From Pseudomonadota bacterium (lineage in GTDB: Bacteria > Bdellovibrionota > UBA1018 > CAIMNF01), in assembly GCA_027482725.1 (NCBI GenBank), contig JAIXVT010000176.1, positions 1 through 5,599 of the forward strand: a DNA stretch of 5,599 bases, read 5' to 3'. The translations under genes were made by a program, and so were the position numbers. How positions within the stretch are numbered: position 1 is the stretch's first letter; every line of letters begins with the position of its first letter. Below, piece after piece: positions 1-5,599 of this stretch. Below the pieces are notes generated by a model that saw only the letters and a list, made by a program, of their open reading frames with translations, did not search any database and was not told where the DNA came from.

Positions 1-1118
1 GTGTTGATCCGGGTCTGGGGGGAGCGGTTTTAAACGCTCTAGGGAACTCCGATAGTGCCGGACTCCAGCTGTGGGATTTGATGTTGGCCGAGGCCCCATT
101 TCCCGGCAATCAAGCGGCGCAAATGATTCAACAATTCTGGAGCGCGTATAATGGGGCGTCTCAACCCAAATCCTGTTTTGTGCCGCGCCCGACCACAGCT
201 ACCGAAGTGGTTTGGGATACGAAACACGGCCGCCTTTTTGTCAACGGGATCGAGTCGTGCACAATTCCCAACTTTTCACGTGAACAGATTCAGGCGCTCC
301 GCTGGTCCCCCACAAACGGAAATTTAATCGAGTGGAGCACCCACCAAGGGGATGTAGATCCGGCTTCAGCTTTTGTATCCGCTCAATCTTTAGCGGGGAC
401 AACGCGCCTTTCCCCGCGCCAAGAGTTGCTGAGCATTGTGACCCCGTACCTGTGGTTGGACCCCACTGCGGGGGTGCAGGATTTTGGGGGCAATAACTGG
501 AGTTGGCAGAGTACCGATGCCCTGTCGTCGGTGACGTTTACGCCAAACCCGTCGGTGGGTGGGGCGCAGATCTTATTTGACGGGGATGCCGCTCTAGAGG
601 TTCAGGGCGGGGCTAGCGGAATCAGTTGTGGGTCCTGCACGCTCAGTCAGTTTGAGGGACTCACTTGGTATTTTGCCCTGTCTTCAACGGGGCAGGGGCG
701 GATTTATGATCGGAGTTTGGATAACTCGAATATGGAGGTTGCCAATATCGACGGCTCGGGGCCTTTGAATCTATTTTCAGATTTGGACGGCGTAGGGCGT
801 TCTTTATGGTCCATGTCAGTGGTAGTTCCCAGTACCGCTGCAACTATCGTGAGTTTTAAGTTTACCGCACCATCGTCCCATGTTTCTGGGACGCCGGGAA
901 TTTGGGGCGAGGTGTCGGGGGTGCGCGAGGTGGGGCAAGCCTACGGCGCGGGCGGGTATAGTGATCCCGCAGGGATATTATCCTTATTTGGATCTTACAA
1001 TGCGTCGAATAGTTTTGCAGGGTCGGTTTACGAAGTGATTGCAGTTCAGGGGCAGCCGAGCGAGGTCACCCATAAAAAAATTCTAAATTACCTGAGGGCT
1101 CGGCATGCAATCCCGTAG
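1..1118 (+). CDS. C-terminal part of a LamG/jellyroll-like (concanavalin A-like) beta-sandwich protein, 5' end outside window
   Basis: The reading frame is open from the first complete codon (base 3) to TAG at 1116-1118, giving 371 residues. An ATG at 78 exists, but the frame continues upstream without a stop and the upstream residues fit the fold, so I treat the gene as 5'-truncated by the window edge. Residues about 148-371 read as a LamG-like domain: it opens with PYLWLDPTAG, has FDGDAALEVQGG near the usual 'FDG..D.L' strand, and closes with SFAGSVYEVIAVQG (337-350) followed by the helix ending LRARHAIP, matching the family's usual 'F.G.I.E.i.....t......i..YL..K.gi' ending. Residues 1-50 look like the same kind of ending from a preceding domain. 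Residues about 51-147 are a linker or small beta-rich region I do not recognise; SCGSC in the second domain is the only close cysteine pair. Such domains occur in secreted, cell-surface and phage-tail proteins that bind carbohydrate or ligands, but the ligand here is unknown. The fold assignment is inferred from pattern, not from a search. The signal peptide, if any, lies outside the window. Confidence 0.7.
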   Translation, partial: VDPGLGGAVLNALGNSDSAGLQLWDLMLAEAPFPGNQAAQMIQQFWSAYNGASQPKSCFVPRPTTATEVVWDTKHGRLFVNGIESCTIPNFSREQIQALRWSPTNGNLIEWSTHQGDVDPASAFVSAQSLAGTTRLSPRQELLSIVTPYLWLDPTAGVQDFGGNNWSWQSTDALSSVTFTPNPSVGGAQILFDGDAALEVQGGASGISCGSCTLSQFEGLTWYFALSSTGQGRIYDRSLDNSNMEVANIDGSGPLNLFSDLDGVGRSLWSMSVVVPSTAATIVSFKFTAPSSHVSGTPGIWGEVSGVREVGQAYGAGGYSDPAGILSLFGSYNASNSFAGSVYEVIAVQGQPSEVTHKKILNYLRARHAIP

Positions 1119-1216
1119 CTCCTCATTGAGGGTGGCAACATCAGAAAAGCAGGGTTTTAAGTTTATTGAGTTAATAAATGAATTCCACTGAGTCATTGTC
1201 CTCCACAACTTCCCCC

Positions 1217-1245
1217 TTGCCGGTTCTCCAAAGTTTCTCTACACT
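1217..1245 (+). promoter_or_regulatory. Candidate sigma70-like promoter for the rpmI operon
   Basis: TTGCCG (1217-1222) and TACACT (1240-1245) each match four of six consensus bases and are separated by exactly 17 bases. Transcription would start near 1251-1253, only a few bases before the probable rpmI ATG at 1256, which would fit the lack of a Shine-Dalgarno sequence there. Matches of this quality arise by chance, and transcription could instead begin further upstream, so this is a weak prediction. Confidence 0.25.
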
Positions 1246-1255
1246 CAACAGTTCT

Positions 1256-1453
1256 ATGAAAAGAAAAACGAAGAAAGCCGCCGCAAAGCGCTTTAAGCTA
1301 ACTGCGACAGGTAAAGTTAAGTTTCAACGAGCAGGTCGTCGTCACTTGCTCAGCAAAAAATCTAACGAGAAAATGTTAGGCCTTCGTTCAACAGGTTACA
1401 TGATGGATGGCGATGCTCGCCACGTTCGTCGTTGTTTGCCTTACGGTGCCTAG
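1256..1453 (+). CDS. rpmI: 50S ribosomal protein L35
   Basis: This encodes a 65-residue basic protein of the large ribosomal subunit. It begins MKRKTKKAAAKRFKLTATGK, which parallels the usual L35 start (MPKMKTKKAAAKRFK) and is just one residue shorter. It continues with AGRRHLLSKKS, a core L35 motif, and ends with RRCLPYGA, like the family's usual 'R..LLPY' end. The frame is open upstream to an ATG at 1178 that directly follows an in-frame TAA, but the 26 extra residues are Ser/Thr-rich and unlike L35, so I choose the ATG at 1256. No purine-rich ribosome binding site lies before either start, which is unusual for a highly expressed gene. It is the first gene of the rpmI-rplT-pheS-pheT-ihfA cluster. 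infC, normally just upstream, is absent. In E. coli, L20 represses translation of rpmI and rplT; I could not identify an equivalent RNA structure here. Confidence 0.93.
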   Translation: MKRKTKKAAAKRFKLTATGKVKFQRAGRRHLLSKKSNEKMLGLRSTGYMMDGDARHVRRCLPYGA

Positions 1454-1505
1454 ACAAAAGTCAGACAAAGAATTTAACTTTTTAGACATTAAACAGGAGT
1501 AGACC

Positions 1506-1868
1506 ATGCCTCGCGCAAAACGCGGTACGAAACGCCGCACAAGACATAATAAATTACGTAATAAAGCCGAAGGCTTTGTTCTTGGCTTAGGGAGTCAAAT
1601 TCGTCGTACCTCAGAAGCCATAGACCGCGCAGGCGTTTATGCGTATCGGGATCGAAAAGTAAAAAAACGTGATGCACGTGGATTGTGGATCACTCGTTTG
1701 AACGCTGCTGCAGGCGCGCAAGACATTTCTTACAGCCGTTTGATCAACGCACTTAAAAAAGCAAACGTGATGATCAATCGCAAAATGCTTTCTGAGATTG
1801 CCATTCACGACCCTAAAGGGTTCGAAGGAATTGTGGCTCAGGTGCGTTCATTAGCTCCTGCAAATTAA
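1506..1868 (+). CDS. rplT: 50S ribosomal protein L20
   Basis: This encodes a 120-residue basic protein, the usual L20 length. L20 binds 23S rRNA early in large-subunit assembly and in several bacteria represses its own operon. The sequence begins MPRAKRGTKRRTRHNK, equivalent to the common MARVKRG..ARARHKK, and carries the signature stretches YAYRDRKVKKRDARGLWI (46-63), RLNAAA and SYSRLINALKKA, then the C-terminal NRKMLSEIAIHDP. The part after the basic tail, GFVLGLGSQIRRTSEAI, differs from the common GYYGARSRLFR.A form, suggesting a divergent lineage. The start is well supported: AGGAG at 1495-1499 lies six bases before the ATG. It follows rpmI after 52 bases and precedes pheS by 32, with no room for a pheM-type attenuator. 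Confidence 0.97.
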   Translation: MPRAKRGTKRRTRHNKLRNKAEGFVLGLGSQIRRTSEAIDRAGVYAYRDRKVKKRDARGLWITRLNAAAGAQDISYSRLINALKKANVMINRKMLSEIAIHDPKGFEGIVAQVRSLAPAN

Positions 1869-1881
1869 TCGGATCGTCCTC

Positions 1882-1887
1882 AGGAAA
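1882..1887 (+). promoter_or_regulatory. Possible ribosome binding site of pheS, with long spacing
   Basis: AGGAAA is the only purine-rich Shine-Dalgarno-like stretch before pheS. It ends 13 bases before the first ATG (1901) and 16 before the second (1904), which is longer than the usual five to nine. Translation may therefore depend partly on ribosomes arriving from rplT, whose stop codon lies 32 bases before the pheS start. Confidence 0.35.
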
Positions 1888-1900
1888 AGCACAACCTGCG

Positions 1901-2953
1901 ATGATGATCAAAACAGAACTTGAGCGTCTTGCAGACCAAGCGCTCCAAGCTATTCAGAACGCGAACGCTCTTGAAGATCTCGAGGCCGTTCGCGTTTCTT
2001 ATTTGGGGAAAAAATCCGGCTTTACGGAGATCATGAAGTCCTTGGGGCAGATCGATCCCTCCGAACGCCCTGCGGTAGGCCAATTGGCCAATCAACTTAA
2101 GGCCAAGATCGATCAAGAGCTCACCCAGAAAAAAAACGATTTAGAAGCCGTGGCGCTATCGGCACAGCTTAAAGCCCAAGCTTTAGACGTTACGCTCCCG
2201 TCACGCCGTCCCCATGGCGGATCTTTGCACCCGATCACCACTACCGTGCGCCGGGTTAACGCGATTTTGGGGCGTTTAGGTTTTGAGGTCACCACCGGCC
2301 CCGAAGTGGAAACCGAATTTTTAAATTTTGAAGCGGTTAATATCCCTAAAGATCACCCCGCGCGAGACATGCAGGACACATTTTTTATGGGTCCAGGAAT
2401 TGTTCTGCGCTCCCAAACATCGCCGGTGCAAATGCGGGCCATGCAGTCGCAACCTTGGCCGGTGCGGATTCTTTGTCCGGGCGCGGTCTACCGCTGTGAT
2501 TCAGACGCCACTCATTCGCCCATGTTTCACCAAATTGAGGGATTATGGGTGGACCGTCAGGTGTCGATGGCAGATTTGAAAGGCACCTTAGATTTTTTAG
2601 CTAAAGAACTTTTTGGAAGTCAGGTCAAAATCCGCCTTCGCCCGAGTTATTTCCCGTTTGTGGAGCCCGGCGCCGAAGTCGATGTGTCCTGCATGTTGTG
2701 TGGCGGAAAAAATCCAACGTGTCCCGTGTGCAAGGGCACCGGCTGGTTAGAGATTTTAGGCGCGGGGATTGTTCATCCGCGTTTATTTGAAATCGCCGGA
2801 TACAACCCAAAAGACGTCTCGGGTTTTGCTTTTGGAATGGGCGTCGAGCGCATTGCGATGCTTTTGCACGGAATTCCGGATCTTCGGCTCATGTTCCATG
2901 GTGATCAGCGGTTTTTAGCGCAATTTACCGGTGTTTTCCGGGGGTCGGAATGA
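1901..2953 (+). CDS. pheS: Phenylalanyl-tRNA synthetase alpha subunit
   Basis: This is the catalytic subunit of the cytoplasmic alpha2beta2 enzyme that activates phenylalanine with ATP and charges tRNA-Phe. It has 350 residues, slightly longer than E. coli PheS (327). Residues about 1-90 form the N-terminal helical, tRNA-contacting coiled-coil region (VRVSYLGKKSG at 30-40). The class II catalytic core follows: GPEVE (133-137), NIPKDHPARDMQDTFF (147-162), the motif 2 region YRCDSDATHSPMFHQIEG (197-214) and motif 3 GFAFGMGVERIAML (308-321). Ala310 lies at the position known to tune amino acid pocket size in E. coli PheS (Ala294). Cys264, Cys267, Cys274 and Cys277 form a CxxC...CxxC insertion before GTGWLEILGAG. 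Many bacterial PheS proteins carry this variant, which may bind zinc. Two ATG codons stand in tandem at 1901 and 1904 and I take the first. The gene overlaps pheT by four bases. Confidence 0.98.
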   Translation: MMIKTELERLADQALQAIQNANALEDLEAVRVSYLGKKSGFTEIMKSLGQIDPSERPAVGQLANQLKAKIDQELTQKKNDLEAVALSAQLKAQALDVTLPSRRPHGGSLHPITTTVRRVNAILGRLGFEVTTGPEVETEFLNFEAVNIPKDHPARDMQDTFFMGPGIVLRSQTSPVQMRAMQSQPWPVRILCPGAVYRCDSDATHSPMFHQIEGLWVDRQVSMADLKGTLDFLAKELFGSQVKIRLRPSYFPFVEPGAEVDVSCMLCGGKNPTCPVCKGTGWLEILGAGIVHPRLFEIAGYNPKDVSGFAFGMGVERIAMLLHGIPDLRLMFHGDQRFLAQFTGVFRGSE

Positions 2954-5418
2954 AGATCTCTCTGAAGTGGCTTAACGAATTCGTAGACCTAAAAGACCTG
3001 ACCCCGGTTCAGGTTGCCGATGCGTTGACCGCTCGCGGGTTTGAAGTTGAAGACTTTTCGCGACAAGACAAGGGTTTTGAAAAAGTGGTCGTCGGTCAGA
3101 TCGTTCAGAAACTCAAGCATCCCGAAGCAGACCGACTGAGCCTTTGCACCGTAAATCCCAAGGGCTTGGACGCCGAATCGTCGGAGTTTTTAGAAATTGT
3201 TTGTGGTGCTCAGAACATGAAAGTGGGGGACAAGGTCCCGCTTGCGCTGCCCGGCGCTCAATTGCCTAACGGTGCAAAAATTGAAAAAGGGAAAATTCGC
3301 GGAGTGGTCTCTAATGGGATGCTCTGCTCTGAGCAAGAGCTCGGACTCAAAGACACCTCGGACGGACTCCTCATTTTCCCTCAAGACACCCCGGTGGGTT
3401 GGGCGGTAGCGGACGTTTTAGGGCTTGATGATACGTTGTTCACGTTAAAACTCACGGCAAATCGCGGTGATGGATTGTCTCATCGTGGCATAGCACGCGA
3501 ACTTGCAGCGCATTTCGGCCGAAAGCTCATCCCGATGCGTATTCAAGATTTATCTGGGGCAGCCCAGGCCACAATAGCGGTCAGTACAGATGTGGGCGAA
3601 GACGCGCCCCAGTTTTTCGGAGTAGAGATCCGAGGCGTAAAAGTGGGACCATCACCGGGATGGTTGCGTCGGCGCTTGGATTCGATTGGATCCAGATCTA
3701 TTAATAACGTCGTAGATGTTTCGAATTTGCTGATGTTCGAGCTTGGGTTTCCCGTTCACATTTACGATCGGGATCGGCTCCAAGGGGACCGCATTTACGT
3801 GGCAAAATCTGTTCTGGGCGAATCGCTGAAGCTGCTGGATGAAAGCACTGTGCGGTTGACCGGCGAAGAGCTCGTGATCAAAGATTCAAGTGGAACAATT
3901 GGACTTGCAGGGGTGATGGGCGGAGCCAGTACCGAAGTCAGGTCCGATACCAAAAATGTTTTTTTAGAATGTGCAGAGTTTAATCCTACGTTGGTGCGCC
4001 GGGCGGCGTTCCGGTTTCAAAAAAGGTCCGAAGCGTCGTTGCGTTTTGAAAAGGGCATCGATGCCGGGGGTCTCCGCGAAGCCATCTCCCGTCTCTCTGA
4101 ACTTGTTGTAAAAGTTTGTGGTGGAGAGGTAACGGGGGTAACCCAAATCGTCACACCTTGGCGTAATGCTGCTGCAGAAGGCCGTTTGCGACGGATGACG
4201 GCATCACTCAGCAAGGTCAATGCGATCTTGGGGATGGCCGTAGATCGTCCCAAGACCGAAGAAATTTTATCCGGCCTTGGATTCAAAGTGTCGGGAACGG
4301 GGGATCTCTTGAGCCTTGAAATCCCGTCTTACCGTCTGGATATAGATCACGACCAAGACATCGCCGAAGAAATCGCGCGCAGCTTGGGTTACGACGCCAT
4401 ACCCTCCACTATCCCGGCATTGACCAGCGCTCCGGCCCTCCGGCACGGACAAGTTTTTGCGCGACGCCAAGAGATGTTGGAGCGCACCAAAGATGTCTTT
4501 GCGTCGTTAGGTATGCGCGAAACGATGAGTTTTGCGTTTGCATCAGATGCCGCAATTAGGGCAACGGGTGTCGATCCTGAGGTAAAAATTCAAAATCCCA
4601 TGTCCCAGGATCAGGCGTGGATGGTGCCCTCTCTCTTGCCGGGATTGCTTGCGGCATATTCCGTTAATGATCGGCATCATTTTGGATCTGAACCCTTATC
4701 GGTGCGCTTGTTTGAGCTTCGGCCGGTGTTTTTATCCGATGACCAGTCCCAGACGAAAGTGCGTGAACCTTGGCATTTATCATTTTTGCTCTCCGGTTTT
4801 GCAGAGCAAACAACGCTGAAAACCGCCGAGCGGGAAATCGACTTCTACGATGTTAAAGCCGCGGTCGAATCTTGGATCGAGCGTTTAGGTCTACGCGGGG
4901 TGCGTTTGCGGCCGATTCGCGATTTGAGTGCGGCCGATCAAGTCCGGTTCCATCCCGGTCAGGTCATGGAAATTGTGGCAGGTAAAGAACGTGTGGGGGC
5001 GTTTGGGCGGATTCATCCCAAACTCCAAAAAGAGATCACCAAGCGCCAGACCCCCATTTTTTGGGGGGAATGGAACATGGAGTCTGTGATCAAGCTCTGG
5101 TCCTCGGGTGTAGAGTCGTTTCAGTCGTGGTCGTCCTTTCCCACTATGGAGCGGGATTTTTCATTGCTGGTGGGTCATCACATCAGTGCGGATCAAATTA
5201 CACAAGTTTTGTTTAAGGCGGGGAAGCCCTTGGTGCAGCAGGTCAGATTTTTTGATCGCTACACGGGACCCGGGCTTGCCGAAGGACAATCTAGCGTGTC
5301 TGTACGCGTGATTTTTGGCCAAAACCAGCGGAGCTTAGAAGAGTCTGAGGTCGAAACGGCTTCGGTCAAAATTATAGACGGATTAAAAAAGGATTTAGGG
5401 TTAACGTTACGAGCGTGA
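2950..5418 (+). CDS. pheT: Phenylalanyl-tRNA synthetase beta subunit
   Basis: This is the structural, tRNA-binding and editing subunit of phenylalanyl-tRNA synthetase. Its 822 residues are full length for the long bacterial form. Domains in order: N-terminal MKISLKWLNEFVDL; the EMAP/OB-type tRNA-binding domain (about 40-150) with HPEADRL (57-63), CGAQN (85-89) and NGMLCSEQELGL (122-133); the B3/B4 editing domain (about 215-390) with GLAGVMGGAS (318-327) and FLECAEFNP (338-346), whose Glu340 probably matches the editing-site glutamate of other PheT proteins; the B5 domain (about 413-483) with PSYRLDID...DIAEEIARSLGYD; a degenerate synthetase-like core; and a C-terminal FDX-ACB domain (about 728-822) with FPTMERDFSLLV and FDRYTG that binds the tRNA anticodon. 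All domains are present, so proofreading of mischarged Tyr-tRNA-Phe is expected. The ATG overlaps the pheS TGA as ATGA, with GGGGGT at 2940-2945 as ribosome binding site, so the two subunits are probably translationally coupled. Confidence 0.98.
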   Translation: MKISLKWLNEFVDLKDLTPVQVADALTARGFEVEDFSRQDKGFEKVVVGQIVQKLKHPEADRLSLCTVNPKGLDAESSEFLEIVCGAQNMKVGDKVPLALPGAQLPNGAKIEKGKIRGVVSNGMLCSEQELGLKDTSDGLLIFPQDTPVGWAVADVLGLDDTLFTLKLTANRGDGLSHRGIARELAAHFGRKLIPMRIQDLSGAAQATIAVSTDVGEDAPQFFGVEIRGVKVGPSPGWLRRRLDSIGSRSINNVVDVSNLLMFELGFPVHIYDRDRLQGDRIYVAKSVLGESLKLLDESTVRLTGEELVIKDSSGTIGLAGVMGGASTEVRSDTKNVFLECAEFNPTLVRRAAFRFQKRSEASLRFEKGIDAGGLREAISRLSELVVKVCGGEVTGVTQIVTPWRNAAAEGRLRRMTASLSKVNAILGMAVDRPKTEEILSGLGFKVSGTGDLLSLEIPSYRLDIDHDQDIAEEIARSLGYDAIPSTIPALTSAPALRHGQVFARRQEMLERTKDVFASLGMRETMSFAFASDAAIRATGVDPEVKIQNPMSQDQAWMVPSLLPGLLAAYSVNDRHHFGSEPLSVRLFELRPVFLSDDQSQTKVREPWHLSFLLSGFAEQTTLKTAEREIDFYDVKAAVESWIERLGLRGVRLRPIRDLSAADQVRFHPGQVMEIVAGKERVGAFGRIHPKLQKEITKRQTPIFWGEWNMESVIKLWSSGVESFQSWSSFPTMERDFSLLVGHHISADQITQVLFKAGKPLVQQVRFFDRYTGPGLAEGQSSVSVRVIFGQNQRSLEESEVETASVKIIDGLKKDLGLTLRA

Positions 5419-5422
5419 GGGT
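5417..5422 (+). promoter_or_regulatory. Ribosome binding site of ihfA overlapping the pheT stop codon
   Basis: GAGGGT begins inside the pheT TGA (5416-5418) and lies three bases before the ATG at 5426. The overlap implies that ribosomes finishing pheT can reinitiate on ihfA, and it supports the chosen ihfA start. Confidence 0.55.
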
Positions 5423-5425
5423 GCT

Positions 5426-5599
5426 ATGGCATTAACGAAAGCTGATCTCGTCGAAACAATTCATGAAAACGAAGGGTTCTCCAAAAAAGAAGCCACCGAT
5501 TTGGTGGATTTTATTTTTGATCAGATCAAGAACTCCCTTCGGTCTGGGGATAAAATAAAAATCTCTGGCTTTGGAAATTTTATTGTTCGTGAAAAAAAA
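5426..5599 (+). CDS. ihfA: Integration host factor alpha subunit, N-terminal 58 residues (3' end outside window)
   Basis: The start MALTKADLVETI resembles E. coli IHF-alpha (MALTKAEM...), followed by GFSKKEATDLVDFIFDQI for the helical dimerisation half and KIKISGFGNFIVREKK for the first beta strands with the conserved GFGNF. IHF binds DNA as an alpha-beta heterodimer, bends it sharply and serves replication, recombination and transcription. HU and IHF are paralogues, and the DNA-intercalating arm that would help separate them lies beyond the window edge. Position directly after pheT, seven bases from its stop, is the classic ihfA location and favours IHF-alpha over HU. The window ends within an A-run (5592-5599), so the frame beyond it cannot be judged. 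Confidence 0.9.
   Translation, partial: MALTKADLVETIHENEGFSKKEATDLVDFIFDQIKNSLRSGDKIKISGFGNFIVREKK

Noticed and set aside
78..1118. ATG at 78 as the true start of the first gene
   Set aside because: The same frame is open back to the window edge, the upstream residues fit the end of a LamG-like domain, and no ribosome binding site precedes this ATG.
1119..1140. CCTC-ATT-GAGG short inverted repeat just after the LamG-like gene as an intrinsic terminator
   Set aside because: The stem has only four base pairs with a three-base loop and is not followed by a T-run. It is too weak to support a terminator.
1450..1480. Short direct repeat AGACAAA in the rpmI-rplT gap as a regulatory repeat
   Set aside because: Only two copies of about seven bases in AT-rich spacer, easily due to chance.
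2113..2295. Antisense open frames opposite pheS, pheT and rplT as possible genes
   Set aside because: They lie fully opposite conserved genes, are 60-90 codons long, have no recognisable motifs and are explained as shadows of the coding strand.
2328..2579. An 83-codon + strand frame inside pheS
   Set aside because: It is a shifted frame within the conserved catalytic core of pheS, including motif 2, and its product resembles nothing known.
1256..5599. A hidden novel defence or mobile system in the window
   Set aside because: All sequence from 1256 onward is accounted for by five conserved housekeeping genes with short spacers. No recombinase, nuclease, reverse transcriptase, repeat array or attachment site is visible.

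Overview
The window is a stretch of bacterial chromosome with every recognisable gene on the + strand. It holds the 3' part of a gene for a LamG/jellyroll-like beta-sandwich protein, followed by a compact translation cluster: rpmI (ribosomal protein L35), rplT (L20), pheS and pheT (the two subunits of phenylalanyl-tRNA synthetase) and the first 58 codons of ihfA (integration host factor alpha). The order rpmI-rplT-pheS-pheT-ihfA is the classic proteobacterial one, and the pheT-ihfA link points to a Gram-negative proteobacterium in the broad sense. A delta-proteobacterial or Bdellovibrionota-like host is only a guess, from the four-cysteine PheS variant and the divergent L20 and L35 sequences.

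Layout: bases 1-1118 are the open C-terminal part of the LamG-like protein, whose true start lies outside the window. Bases 1119-1255 form the only sizeable gap. It has no convincing terminator but contains a weak sigma70-like promoter candidate immediately before the probable rpmI start at 1256. From there on the genes are tightly packed: 52 bases between rpmI and rplT, 32 between rplT and pheS, a 4-base overlap of pheS and pheT, and 7 bases between pheT and ihfA. This suggests one transcript with translational coupling at the pheS/pheT and pheT/ihfA joins.

Functionally, L35 and L20 are large-subunit ribosomal proteins, PheS and PheT form the alpha2beta2 enzyme that charges tRNA-Phe, and IHF-alpha is a DNA-bending architectural protein that is often co-transcribed with pheT. 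The odd element is the LamG-like gene in the place where infC (initiation factor IF3) usually stands. It looks like a surface or phage-tail-type structural protein and is probably unrelated in function to its neighbours.

I found no CRISPR array, tRNA, rRNA, insertion sequence or new multi-gene system. Most of the window is ordinary housekeeping. The points that deserve a second look are the tandem LamG-like protein next to the ribosomal cluster, the missing infC, and the very short possible leader of rpmI.
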